Notes under the pieces: model-generated
The model's database searches: none
The model's input: the letters and a program-made list of their open reading frames with translations, nothing else
What the model was told of the DNA's origin: nothing
Shown: one piece after another, positions 26,638 to 35,458 of the stretch
Position numbering within the stretch: the first letter of the stretch is position 1
Layout of the letters: the number at the start of each line of letters is the position of its first letter
Assembly: GCA_016790165.1 (NCBI GenBank)
Contig: JAEUPL010000005.1
Location: 124,001-188,000 of the forward strand
DNA from: Burkholderiales bacterium
GTDB lineage: Bacteria > Pseudomonadota > Gammaproteobacteria > Burkholderiales > Casimicrobiaceae
DNA: 64,000 nucleotides
Reading direction: 5' to 3'
Program-made: the position numbers and the translations under genes

Positions 26638-28781
26638 CAGGCCGCCAACTTCGACAGGTCGGCGACCTTGTTCATCGCATCGCGCAGGTCTCGCAGTAGC
26701 GCCAGGCGATTGGCGCGTACGGCCGGGTCGTCCGCCATCACCATCACCTTGTCGAAGAATTCGTCGACCGGGGCCTTGAGGGCAGCGAAGGACTTGAGGT
26801 AGCCGGTGAAATCGCCTTTCGCGTAAGTTGCATCGGCACCGGGCGCCACGGCGTCAAGCGCTTGTCGCAACGCCTGCTCGGCCAGCTCCTGCGGTGCGTT
26901 GCTCACGGCGATTGCCTCGCCCGCGTCGAGCGCTTTCTTCAGAATGTTGGCCACCCGCTTGTTGGCGGCGTTCAGGCTGGCCGCTTCCGGCAGCGAGGCG
27001 AACGCCTGTACCGCTGCAAGCTGCGCCGGTACCGAGGCGAGCACACCGGGCATCGGGGCCACGACCGCCTCAATCTCGTTGGTACTGGCGCCAGAATCTT
27101 TCAGGAAGCCGCGCAGCCGATCGTAGATGAAGGCGGAAAGCTCGCCGCTGGCGTCAGTTACCTTGCCGCCGAAACTTGCAAACGACGCATTCAGCAGGGG
27201 CGCCAGCGCAACAGGCAACTTCTGTTCGATCAAAATCCGGATCACCCCCAGCGCATGACGGCGCAGCGCGAACGGGTCTTTGTCGCCCGTCGGTGTCTGA
27301 CCGATCCCGAACAGGCCGGCGAGGGTTTCCAGTTTGTCGGCCAAGGCGACCGCAGTGGGCACCCCGGCTGACGGCGGCGCGTCACCCGCAAAGCGCGGCT
27401 GATAGTGCTCGGCGCAGGCGGCGGCCACATCGGCAGGCTCGCCGTCGTTCAACGCGTAGTAGCGGCCCATCGTCCCTTGCAACTCCGGGAATTCGCCGAC
27501 CATCAGCGTGACCAAATCGGCCTTCGCCAGCGTCGCCGCCCGCTCAGCGCGAGCGCGATCCGCGCCCATCAGCGTGGCAATCTCGCCGGCTAGCTGCGAC
27601 ACCCGGCCGATGCGTTCGCCCTGCGTGCCCAGCTTGTTGTGGTAGACCACTTTCGAGAGCTCGGGCACGCGGTCAATGAGCTTGGTCTTTTTGTCGGTCT
27701 CGAAGAAAAAGCGCGCATCGGCCAGACGCGGACGCACCACCCGCTCGTTGCCTTCGATCACCTTTTTCGGTTCAACCAGTTCCATGTTGGACACAATCAG
27801 GAACTGGTTCTTCAGCTTGCCCGTGCCGTCAAACAACGGGAAGTACTTCTGATTGGTCTTCATCGTCAGAATCAGGCATTCCTGCGGCACCGCGAGGAAT
27901 TCCGGCTCGAACTGACAGACGTAAACCGTTGGCCATTCCACCAGCGACGTGACTTCGTCGAGCAAGTCGGCGTAGCTCGCTGGCGCGCCAAGTGTCGCAC
28001 CCAGGTCGTTGGCTTTGCCATCGAGTTGCGACTGGATCATCGCCCGACGTGTGGCGAACACCGGCTCCACCTTGCCGTATTGCCGCAGCAGCTGCTCGTA
28101 TCGGACGGCAGTGTCGAGTTCGACGTTGTTCGCGCCCTGAAAGCGATGGCCGTGCGTGATGCGCCCGGCCTCCAGGCCCAGCGCTCGGGCAGAGACCACG
28201 TCATCGCCGTGCAACACCACCAACCCGTGCGCGGGACGGACGAAATTCACGTCCGTCGCGCCATCGGCGAGTTGATAGGTCATCACCTTCGGAATTGGCA
28301 ACTTGGCGAGCGTCGCGTCAATCGCGTTCTGCACCCCGGCAGTGAGTTGCGTGCCGGCGGCACGGCCAACCAGGTAGAGGTATTCCGCCTTGCCATCACT
28401 CTCGATCAGTAACGTGTCGGCGCCGAGCGTGGCGTTGGGGAAGCCGTCCGCCAGCGCTTCCCGGCCCAACGAAGCCAGCTTCTTGCGCAATGCGACCGAG
28501 GCGTTGCCCGAGGCGTCACGCGCAACCGCCATCGGCATCAGTTTCTCCTTGATCGCTTTCGCCGGCGCTTCACTCAGCACGGCACTCACGCGCGCGCCCA
28601 GGCGGCGCGGCGTGGCGAACGAAACCGTCGTCGCGCCGGCGGCAAGCAAGCCATCGGCTCGAAGACTGGCCTCGACACCTGCGGCAAAGGCGTCGCCCAG
28701 TTTCTTCAGCGCCTTGGGCGGCAGCTCCTCGGTGAAAAGCTCGATCAGCAGCGGCTTGAAGTTCACGTCAGCGGCGCTCAT
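26637..28781 (-). CDS. glyS: glycyl-tRNA synthetase beta subunit
   Basis: The beta subunit of the bacterial alpha2beta2 glycyl-tRNA synthetase handles tRNA recognition. At 714 residues it matches the usual length of about 690-720. Near the N-terminus [15 protein letters not shown] is a family signature, and an HD-like region ([25 protein letters not shown]) follows. The start overlaps the glyQ stop by 4 nt, typical of glyQS. Confidence 0.97.
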   Translation of the reverse strand: MSAADVNFKPLLIELFTEELPPKALKKLGDAFAAGVEASLRADGLLAAGATTVSFATPRRLGARVSAVLSEAPAKAIKEKLMPMAVARDASGNASVALRKKLASLGREALADGFPNATLGADTLLIESDGKAEYLYLVGRAAGTQLTAGVQNAIDATLAKLPIPKVMTYQLADGATDVNFVRPAHGLVVLHGDDVVSARALGLEAGRITHGHRFQGANNVELDTAVRYEQLLRQYGKVEPVFATRRAMIQSQLDGKANDLGATLGAPASYADLLDEVTSLVEWPTVYVCQFEPEFLAVPQECLILTMKTNQKYFPLFDGTGKLKNQFLIVSNMELVEPKKVIEGNERVVRPRLADARFFFETDKKTKLIDRVPELSKVVYHNKLGTQGERIGRVSQLAGEIATLMGADRARAERAATLAKADLVTLMVGEFPELQGTMGRYYALNDGEPADVAAACAEHYQPRFAGDAPPSAGVPTAVALADKLETLAGLFGIGQTPTGDKDPFALRRHALGVIRILIEQKLPVALAPLLNASFASFGGKVTDASGELSAFIYDRLRGFLKDSGASTNEIEAVVAPMPGVLASVPAQLAAVQAFASLPEAASLNAANKRVANILKKALDAGEAIAVSNAPQELAEQALRQALDAVAPGADATYAKGDFTGYLKSFAALKAPVDEFFDKVMVMADDPAVRANRLALLRDLRDAMNKVADLSKLAA

Positions 28782-29719
28782 GCGGCCACCTTTGCAGCAA
28801 CGGCAGCAGCGGCAGCAGCCGAAGGTTTGTGCAACATCGGGAAGCCCAATCGTTCCCGGCTTTCGTAGTAACTCTGCGCCACGCTGCGCGCCAGATTGCG
28901 GATACGACCAATGTAGGCGGCACGTTCGGTGACGCTGATCGCACCGCGGGCGTCGAGCAGATTGAATGTGTGGGCGGCCTTCAGCACTTGCTCGTAGGCA
29001 GGCAGTGCGAACTGCTTTTCCATGAGCAACCTGGCTTGCGCTTCGTAGTCCGCAAAGTGGCGGAACAGCGCCTCGGCGTTGCTGTGTTCAAAGTTGTAGG
29101 TCGACTGTTCGACTTCGTTCTGGTGAAACACGTCGCGGTAATACAGCGTGCGGGTCTCACCGTTTTCTTCCCACGTTGTCCATACCAGGTCGTAGACATT
29201 GTCGACGCCTTGCAGATACATGATGAGCCGTTCGAGGCCGAACGTGATTTCGCCGGTGATCGGTTTGCATGCCAGCCCGCCAACCTGCTGGAAGTAAGTG
29301 AACTGCGTGACCTCCATACCGTTCATCCACACTTCCCAGCCAAGCCCCCAGGCACCGAGCGTTGGGTTCTCCCAGTCGTCTTCGACAAAGCGGACGTCGT
29401 TCTCCTGCAGGTTGAATCCCAACGCTTCCAGTGAGCCGAGGTAGAGCTCCAGAATGTTTGGCGGCGACGGCTTCAGCACAACCTGATACTGGTAGTAATG
29501 CTGCAGACGATTCGGGTTTTCGCCGTAGCGCCCATCCTTGGGGCGGCGCGACGGCTGCACGTAGGCAGCCCGCCACGGCTCCGGGCCCAGCGCACGCAGA
29601 AACGTGGCAGTGTGCGAGGTACCGGCGCCAACCTCCATGTCATACGGCTGAATGACGGCGCAGCCCTGCTGGTTCCAGTAGTTCTGCAAGCGGAGGATGG
29701 CTTCTTGAAACGTGATCAT
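28778..29719 (-). CDS. glyQ: glycyl-tRNA synthetase alpha subunit
   Basis: This catalytic subunit activates glycine. The 313-residue protein begins [15 protein letters not shown] and contains [16 protein letters not shown] and [20 protein letters not shown], both diagnostic. The ATG at 29719 was preferred to an in-frame start at 29770, because homologues begin at MITFQ. The C-terminus is a short Ala-rich tail. It is coupled to glyS. Confidence 0.97.
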   Translation of the reverse strand: MITFQEAILRLQNYWNQQGCAVIQPYDMEVGAGTSHTATFLRALGPEPWRAAYVQPSRRPKDGRYGENPNRLQHYYQYQVVLKPSPPNILELYLGSLEALGFNLQENDVRFVEDDWENPTLGAWGLGWEVWMNGMEVTQFTYFQQVGGLACKPITGEITFGLERLIMYLQGVDNVYDLVWTTWEENGETRTLYYRDVFHQNEVEQSTYNFEHSNAEALFRHFADYEAQARLLMEKQFALPAYEQVLKAAHTFNLLDARGAISVTERAAYIGRIRNLARSVAQSYYESRERLGFPMLHKPSAAAAAAVAAKVAA

Positions 29720-29730
29720 GTGCGGGGAAG

Positions 29731-29762
29731 AACGAATGACGACGGACGAACGATGAAAGTCA
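29731..29762 (-). repeat. TCATTCG-type short array upstream of glyQ
   Basis: The minus strand reads TTCATCGTTCGTCCGTCGTC then ATTCGTTC, a degenerate run of TCATTCG/TCGTTCG units. Similar runs lie at 32601-32630 and 34252-34280 in the same gene cluster. Confidence 0.35.
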
Positions 29763-29894
29763 TCGCGCACCGCCCATCGCAGTGATGTTGCCTGGCCTCG
29801 ATTTTATGAGGGAAACGCTGAACAAGCCCCCCCTGCCGCACATCGCGTCGCTGATTTGGACGCGCTGCATCGCCAGGACTGGTTCAGCGTTGCC

Positions 29895-31022
29895 CTATCG
29901 TTGGCGCTGGCGGCGCTGAAAATACGGGCGCTCGATCAGCGCGAAGGAGGCCACCGACACGGCCCAGGTAACGGCGGTCAGCACGCACAGATACAAGGCA
30001 ATGGCGCCTGGTGCTGGCAAATTCGACCACCGGCCGGGCACATCAAACAGCTGCGCCAGTGCGATTACAACCAGCAAATGCCAGAGGTAGATCGAGAACG
30101 AAATGCGCCCGATGTGGCTGCCGAGCCGCACCCACAGGGCATCGCGAAATGCCTCGTTCGCCGCTTTCAGCACCATGGCTGCTGCGATCGCAGCAAACGC
30201 AACCGCATGCCATTCGAAGGGGCCAAATCCGGGCGATTGCAAACGCGCTGCCGTGGGCGTCGTCCAGCCGTAAACAAGATTGACGCCAACGTACACCGCC
30301 AACAGCGCCCACCACGGAACGCGCTGGAGAGTCGTGCGCCACGCGTCGCGTTGCACGGCGCATAGCGCACCGGCCGCAAAAAAAAGCGCATAGGCACCGC
30401 CGCGCTGGCTCGTCAGTTTCAACACCGCGACCGCGATCACGCCGCAGAGCGCCACCGCACACCACGCAGGAAGCGCGCGTTGCACACCCTGCGCTGCGAG
30501 CCACGCCACCACCGGCAGCGCCAGATAGAACAACCACTCAGCCTGCAGCGACCAGGTCACGATCAACAAATGGTGGCTGTCGTCGCGCCGGAACCAGTCG
30601 AGAAAAAGCGCGTTCTCCAGCCAGCGCAGCCACGGGTCAGCCGGCGCTTTGCCCGCGAGCGCGAGCAGCAGCAAGGCGCACGCCAGCGCGAGCCACGCGC
30701 CCGGCAAGGTGCGCCACGCACGATCGCGCAGGTAACGCAAGACCTGCGGTGCAGGTGGCGTGAACCAGCGCTGCGTCAGCAGGAAACCGCTCAGCACGAA
30801 GAACAGATACACGCCATGCTGACTGTGATAAGCCCACAACCAGAACGCCTCGCCCGCGCCACGCGCGGCACGGATCGGAAGCATTTCGAAGTCACGCCCG
30901 AATTGCCACGCGCCAATCGCCCAGACAAAATGCATGGCGCAAGTGAGGATGATCGCGAGGGCCCGAATCAGATCGAGGCCCACCTGACGCGGTGCGCCCG
31001 CACCCGCGCCCGTTGCGCTCAT
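29895..31022 (-). CDS. acyltransferase 3 family membrane protein
   Basis: A 375-residue protein of the acyltransferase-3/OafA type has about ten membrane helices. The family-typical N-terminal GLDLIRALAIILTCAMHF carries the conserved His in helix 1, followed by FFVLSGFLL, and the protein ends in the expected IERP motif. Such enzymes O-acylate surface glycans or lipids; the substrate is unknown. The start MSATGAGAG at 31022 overlaps the lnt stop as ATGA. Its insertion between lnt and glyQ is not the usual order of this cluster. Confidence 0.88.
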   Translation of the reverse strand: MSATGAGAGAPRQVGLDLIRALAIILTCAMHFVWAIGAWQFGRDFEMLPIRAARGAGEAFWLWAYHSQHGVYLFFVLSGFLLTQRWFTPPAPQVLRYLRDRAWRTLPGAWLALACALLLLALAGKAPADPWLRWLENALFLDWFRRDDSHHLLIVTWSLQAEWLFYLALPVVAWLAAQGVQRALPAWCAVALCGVIAVAVLKLTSQRGGAYALFFAAGALCAVQRDAWRTTLQRVPWWALLAVYVGVNLVYGWTTPTAARLQSPGFGPFEWHAVAFAAIAAAMVLKAANEAFRDALWVRLGSHIGRISFSIYLWHLLVVIALAQLFDVPGRWSNLPAPGAIALYLCVLTAVTWAVSVASFALIERPYFQRRQRQR

Positions 31023-32545
31023 TCGCTGCTCGGGCCACGCCGGCGCAGGCGGTGCGCGGCAGCGACGCCGATGCCCGCGAGGCAAATCAGCAGGATTGGC
31101 AAATCGCCCCACATCGTGTACGGTGTCGCGCCCTTGCGGCCTTGCACGGTGGCTTCGAGAATGCCTTCGGTCCACGGCTCCAGCCGCTGGGTGACGCGGC
31201 CACGGTCGTCGATCACGGCGGTGATGCCCGTGTTGTTGGCGCGCAGCATTGGGCGACCGGTCTCGATGGCCCGCATCTGCGCGAGCTGCAAATGCTGCTC
31301 GGCCGCCGCGCTCTTGCCGAACCAGGCATCGTTGCTGATGTTCACCAGCAGCGTGGCGTCCGGCATCGTGCGCAACACATCGCGGGCGAAGGCATCCTCG
31401 TAGCAGATCGAGATGCCGAGCACCTGACCGTTCACGCGGATCGGCGCCTGCATGGCATCACCGGCCGAGAAGTCGCTCATCGGGATGGTGAGGTTGGCGT
31501 AGAACCACGCCAGCGGACCGCGCAGCGGCATGTACTCGCCAAACGGCACCAGATGCACCTTGCGATACTGCTGCGCGTCCTCTACTCCCATCGACACGGC
31601 AGCGTTGTAGTACTTGCCGCGCTCGTCCACCGGCACGCCGATCAGCAGGTTGGCGTTCTTGCTGAAGGCAATGCCACGCAGCTTCTCGATGTATTCCGGT
31701 GGAATACGCGATAACGGCGCCGGCAGCGCCGTCTCCGGCAAGATGATGAGTTCGCCCTTGGCTTGGGTGACGAGTTTTTCGTAAAGCTGCAAGGTCTGGA
31801 CGAATTTTTCCGGCTCCCACTTCATGGATTGCGGGACGTTGCCTTGGAGCAGGGAGACCTGAACCTGCTTGCCAATCGGTGAGGTGAATGCATTGCCAAC
31901 AAACCCAAACCAGCCAAGGAACAAAAACAACCCAACGAACTGCGCCACCGCCACCCAATAAGCGGCCCAGCGCCGGACTGCGCCGTTCGCGATCTCGGTC
32001 GCGTTGACACCAGCCGCGACGATGTATCCGGCAGTTGCCAGCACGACAAAGCCCATGGCAAAGTGCCCAAGCAGCGCGGCGAGGGTTGACGGCGCAAACG
32101 GGCCAACTTGCGACACGCCCACACTCAACCACTCAAACCCCGTAAACAGATGCGCCCGGAGGTACTCGGCGAACGTCCATGCCGAGGCAAACACAAACGC
32201 AAAAAACACAGGGTTGCGCGGTTTAGTCCACGCCGTAAACGCACACGCCAGCGTCGGGTACAGCGCCAGAAACGCGCAAAACAAAATTGCCGAGAACCAC
32301 GCCAGCGGCAGTGGCATGCCGCCGAACTCGTGCATGCTCACGCGCACCCACGACACGCCGACGACGAAGTAGGCCAGTCCAAAGGCGAAACCGAGCAGTG
32401 CCCCGCGCCGAACCGTTGACGTGCGCGCGATCAGCACGGCGAGCACCGCAAATCCCAGGTAGGGGAACCACCACCAGCCGACCGGCGCAAAGCCGAGCCA
32501 GGCAGTGAGCGCACCCGCGACCGCCGCCAGGAGTACCGTCAACAT
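31019..32545 (-). CDS. lnt: apolipoprotein N-acyltransferase
   Basis: This enzyme adds the third acyl chain to lipoproteins in the inner membrane. Six N-terminal membrane helices are followed by a periplasmic nitrilase domain. The catalytic triad is visible: Glu in LPETALP, Lys in RKVHLVPFGEYMP and Cys in ISICYED. A final hydrophobic helix and basic tail follow. The start at 32545 (MLTVLLAAVAG) was chosen because it opens the first helix; the frame extends to 32587. It follows corC, as usual. Confidence 0.94.
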   Translation of the reverse strand: MLTVLLAAVAGALTAWLGFAPVGWWWFPYLGFAVLAVLIARTSTVRRGALLGFAFGLAYFVVGVSWVRVSMHEFGGMPLPLAWFSAILFCAFLALYPTLACAFTAWTKPRNPVFFAFVFASAWTFAEYLRAHLFTGFEWLSVGVSQVGPFAPSTLAALLGHFAMGFVVLATAGYIVAAGVNATEIANGAVRRWAAYWVAVAQFVGLFLFLGWFGFVGNAFTSPIGKQVQVSLLQGNVPQSMKWEPEKFVQTLQLYEKLVTQAKGELIILPETALPAPLSRIPPEYIEKLRGIAFSKNANLLIGVPVDERGKYYNAAVSMGVEDAQQYRKVHLVPFGEYMPLRGPLAWFYANLTIPMSDFSAGDAMQAPIRVNGQVLGISICYEDAFARDVLRTMPDATLLVNISNDAWFGKSAAAEQHLQLAQMRAIETGRPMLRANNTGITAVIDDRGRVTQRLEPWTEGILEATVQGRKGATPYTMWGDLPILLICLAGIGVAAAHRLRRRGPSSE

Positions 32546-32600
32546 ACGAGCGCGTGACAGAGGGGTAGGGTGGGCAGCCCGCTGCACACCCTACAGTTCA

Positions 32601-32630
32601 TTTCGTCATTCGTCATTCGTCTATCGTCCT
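32601..32630 (+). repeat. TCATTCG-type short array between corC and lnt
   Basis: TTTCGTCATTCGTCATTCGT is followed by CTATCGTCCT, an imperfect tandem of CGTCATT. It shares about 18 bp with the array at 34252-34280. It has no coding content. Confidence 0.4.
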
Positions 32631-32646
32631 GGCGCGCAGCGCCAAG

Positions 32647-33480
32647 CTACACGCGCTCCACCGTCATCAGCCACACCCGGCGTCCGTCCGCGCGCAGCAC
32701 GGTGAACTTGAGCCCGCCGAGCGTGATGCTTTCACCGCGATGGGGCACGCGGGCGAACTCCTGCATCAAAAGGCCGCCGACAGTGCCGGAGTCGTCGTCG
32801 CTGAATTCCGTACCAAACTTTTCGTTGAAGGCATCGATCTCGGTCGATGCCTTGACGCGCCACTTGGTGGCGGTCTCAGCGACAATGTTGTCGGCCTCTT
32901 CGTCATAGTCGTACTCGTCGATGATTTCGCCGACGATCTGCTCCAGCACGTCCTCCAGCGTGACCAGCCCGGCCACCGAGCCGTGCTCGTCAATGACGAT
33001 CGCCATGTGGTTGCGTTGCGAGCGGAACTCGCGCAGCAGCACGTTGAGCCGCTTGGTTTCCGGCACAAACACCGGGGGCCGCGCCACCGCCTTCAGCGAA
33101 AACGCGTCGGGGTTGACCAGGTAAGCGAGCAGATCCTTCGCGAGCAGGATGCCGACCACTTCGTCGCGACTGTCGCCAATCACGGGGTAGCGCGAGTGGC
33201 GCGTCTCGACCATTTCGGCGATGACTTCGGCCGGTGCGTCGTCGATCTCAATGACGTCCATCTGCGAGCGCGGCACCATGACGTCGCTGACCGTCATCTC
33301 GGCGACTTCGAGCGCGCCTTCGAAGATGGACAAGGCGTCGGCATCGAGCAGCCGGCGTTCGTGCGCATCACGAAGCATGTCGAGCAGATCGTCGCGATCC
33401 TCCGGTGCGCCGGAAAGCATCGTCGACAGACGCTCGAAAAACGTTGGCTTGTGCGCCGTGCCGCCGTCAGCGTCGCTCAT
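32647..33480 (-). CDS. corC: CorC/HlyC-family CBS-domain transporter-associated protein
   Basis: The 277-residue soluble protein has two CBS domains (SDVMVPRSQMDVIEI and AIVIDEHGSVAGLVTLEDVLEQIVGEI) and a C-terminal CorC_HlyC transporter-associated domain. It lacks the DUF21 membrane part. It was originally linked to magnesium and cobalt efflux and is always found near ybeY and lnt. The order ybeY-corC-lnt is kept here, but a repeat-filled gap of 174 bp separates it from ybeY. Confidence 0.93.
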   Translation of the reverse strand: MSDADGGTAHKPTFFERLSTMLSGAPEDRDDLLDMLRDAHERRLLDADALSIFEGALEVAEMTVSDVMVPRSQMDVIEIDDAPAEVIAEMVETRHSRYPVIGDSRDEVVGILLAKDLLAYLVNPDAFSLKAVARPPVFVPETKRLNVLLREFRSQRNHMAIVIDEHGSVAGLVTLEDVLEQIVGEIIDEYDYDEEADNIVAETATKWRVKASTEIDAFNEKFGTEFSDDDSGTVGGLLMQEFARVPHRGESITLGGLKFTVLRADGRRVWLMTVERV

Positions 33481-33508
33481 CGCTCATGCCCTGCCATCGG
33501 CAGATAAC

Positions 33509-33568
33509 AGCTTCTTCCTGCATCGACCAGCGGGCGGTCGTTCCGGGCCAGAAAACGTTCCTGTCGAC
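33509..33568 (+). repeat. interspersed repeat, copy B
   Basis: Starting AGCTTCTTCCTGCATCGACC, this copy has the CGACC-AGCGGGC-GGTCG inverted repeat and ends in GTCGAC. It shares that terminal GTCGAC with an inverted copy that follows, so the corC-ybeY gap holds a back-to-back pair. Confidence 0.65.
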
Positions 33569-33626
33569 TTGGTGATAAATCGCCATGTGACGACCGTACA
33601 CTGGTCGCCGGCGGGAAAAAGCTGTT
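33563..33626 (-). repeat. interspersed repeat, copy B' (inverted)
   Basis: On the minus strand this copy reads AACAGCTTTTTCCCGCCGG, then CGACC...GGTCG, and ends in the same central GTCGAC as copy B. The two copies form an imperfect palindrome of about 118 bp. Confidence 0.6.
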
Positions 33627-33654
33627 GCGCGCCATGCGTGTGGTTGGTATGGGA

Positions 33655-34164
33655 TCAGACCGCTTCATAGGGGTTTTGTATACGAAATCGTTTCAGCACG
33701 GCAATTTCGATGGCTTCCATCGCGGCAGCTTCGGTCGCGTCCTCATGATCGAGTCCCTGAGCATGCAGCATGCCATGCACCACCATGTGCGCGTGGTGCG
33801 CCTGGACGGGCTTTTTCTGCTCGCGTGCCTCGCGGGCGATGACCGGCGCGCAAATCGCGATATCGGCAAGGTACGGCTGCGCCACAGGACGACCGACCGA
33901 TGAGGAAGAACGTGATGGAGACGCGGCTGGGGCGCTGGCGCTGATTTCGTGAACGAAGGTCAACACGTTGGTCGCGTAATCCTTGCCTCGAAAGTCGCGG
34001 TTCAGCGCGCGACCTTCCTTTTCGTCAACGTAGCGAATCGTCACCACGCCGTCACCCGCACCCGCGTTGCGCGCGTGTGCCGCCAGCGCCCAGCGCCGAA
34101 CCTGCGCGCGCGAGGGCAGATGCACCGCCGTTGACGCGAACTGGACGCTGAGACGCAGCGTCAT
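33655..34164 (-). CDS. ybeY: endoribonuclease YbeY
   Basis: This single-strand endoribonuclease acts in 16S rRNA 3' maturation and ribosome quality control. The zinc motif HMVVHGMLHAQGLDHE (H3XH5XH type) lies near the C-terminus, with NVLTF earlier. The 169-residue protein contains a Ser/Pro-rich insertion (SAPAASPSRSSSSVG) between NVLTF and the PYLADIAI strand, longer than in E. coli YbeY. It lies between phoH and corC as usual. Confidence 0.93.
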   Translation of the reverse strand: MTLRLSVQFASTAVHLPSRAQVRRWALAAHARNAGAGDGVVTIRYVDEKEGRALNRDFRGKDYATNVLTFVHEISASAPAASPSRSSSSVGRPVAQPYLADIAICAPVIAREAREQKKPVQAHHAHMVVHGMLHAQGLDHEDATEAAAMEAIEIAVLKRFRIQNPYEAV

Positions 34165-34251
34165 GGCTGGGTCGCCGTCGCGCCGCGACGGCGAGGACGA
34201 AAGACGAAAGCCGAGCGACGAAAACCGCCTCCCCGTGCAACCGCATGTGTA

Positions 34252-34280
34252 TCGTCATTCCTCATTCGTCATTCGTCCGG
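34252..34280 (+). repeat. TCATTCG-type short array between phoH and ybeY
   Basis: ATCGTCATTCCTCATTCGTC is followed by ATTCGTCCG, an imperfect tandem of the same heptamer seen at 32601-32630. A GACGAAA-type run (34197-34214) lies just to its left. Confidence 0.4.
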
Positions 34281-34292
34281 CGGCACCCGCCG

Positions 34293-35339
34293 CTAACTGT
34301 TATCCCGTGCGCTCTGCCGCTCGTAGGCGTTCACAATCTTCTGCACCAGCGGGTGTCGCACCACGTCAACGCTGGTGAAGCGCGTGAAGGCGATGCCCTT
34401 GACACCACCGAGCACGTGCTGTGCGTCGATCAGACCGCTCTTCTGGTTTTTCTGCAGGTCAATCTGTGTCGGATCGCCCGTGACGACCGTTTTGGTGCCG
34501 AAGCCGATGCGTGTCAAAAACATCTTCATCTGCTCCGGCGTGGTGTTCTGCGCCTCGTCGAGGATGATGAAGGCGCCGTTCAGCGTGCGACCCCGCATGA
34601 ACGCGAGCGGCGCCACTTCGATGGTGCCACGCTCCATGAGTTTGGTGGTCTTTTCGAAGCCCATCAGGTCGAACAGCGCGTCGTACAACGGCCGCAGGTA
34701 CGGGTCCACCTTCTGAATCAGATCGCCCGGCAAAAAGCCAAGCCGCTCGCCCGCTTCCACCGCCGGACGCACCAGCACGATGCGCTTGATCAGGTCGCGT
34801 TCAAAGGCATCCACTGCACAGGCCACGGCGAGATACGTTTTGCCCGTGCCGGCGGGGCCAATGCCGAAGGTGATGTCGTGATCGCGGATGTTTTGAAGAT
34901 AGGCAAGCTGGGTCGGCGTGCGTGCAGTGAGATCAGCGCGCTTGACCTTGAGCGGAATGGCACCGGCCGCCGTTTCGAGTGCCGCGAATTCCGCTGCTAA
35001 CTGCGCCGCATCCGGGCCGCTCGCATCGCTGACGTCGTCGCCCTGAGCCTCGCGCGCGGCGAGTGGCGCACGCAGTTCGTTCAGGGTCAGTTCGATGTCG
35101 TCGTCCGACAGATCCCGCTTGCCACCGCGCGCCACGTAGCGAAATCGTTCGATGGCCTTTTTTGCCGCCTGCGCGGCGACCGATTCACCCGCGATGGTGA
35201 ATTTCGCCATGCGCCTTTCGACGGTCACGGCGAATGCCGACTCGATGCGACGAAGATTGTCGTCCATCGCGCCACACACGGTGGCGAGCGTTGCGTTGTC
35301 GATCGGCTCGAGCGTGAGTTCGAGCGAGGCGGTACTCAA
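34293..35339 (-). CDS. ybeZ: PhoH-like ATPase (YbeZ type)
   Basis: The 348-residue protein has an N-terminal KH-like region and a PhoH NTPase domain with Walker A GPAGTGKTYLAV. The conserved VRPAVEAGERLGFLPGD and Walker B FIILDEAQNTTPEQ follow, then TGDPTQIDL. YbeZ partners with YbeY in RNA metabolism, and the gene lies directly upstream of ybeY. The role is inferred from family and context. Confidence 0.93.
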   Translation of the reverse strand: MSTASLELTLEPIDNATLATVCGAMDDNLRRIESAFAVTVERRMAKFTIAGESVAAQAAKKAIERFRYVARGGKRDLSDDDIELTLNELRAPLAAREAQGDDVSDASGPDAAQLAAEFAALETAAGAIPLKVKRADLTARTPTQLAYLQNIRDHDITFGIGPAGTGKTYLAVACAVDAFERDLIKRIVLVRPAVEAGERLGFLPGDLIQKVDPYLRPLYDALFDLMGFEKTTKLMERGTIEVAPLAFMRGRTLNGAFIILDEAQNTTPEQMKMFLTRIGFGTKTVVTGDPTQIDLQKNQKSGLIDAQHVLGGVKGIAFTRFTSVDVVRHPLVQKIVNAYERQSARDNS

Positions 35340-35458
35340 GTGGGAAGGGCGGAGTCGGAAAGGCCTGTATTTTCAGCGTTTTGCGCCGTTGCCGCAAATG
35401 CTGTGCGGCGCCCGACAGCGCGGCAAAGCGGCGCCGACGCGTCGATCCGGACGTGACG

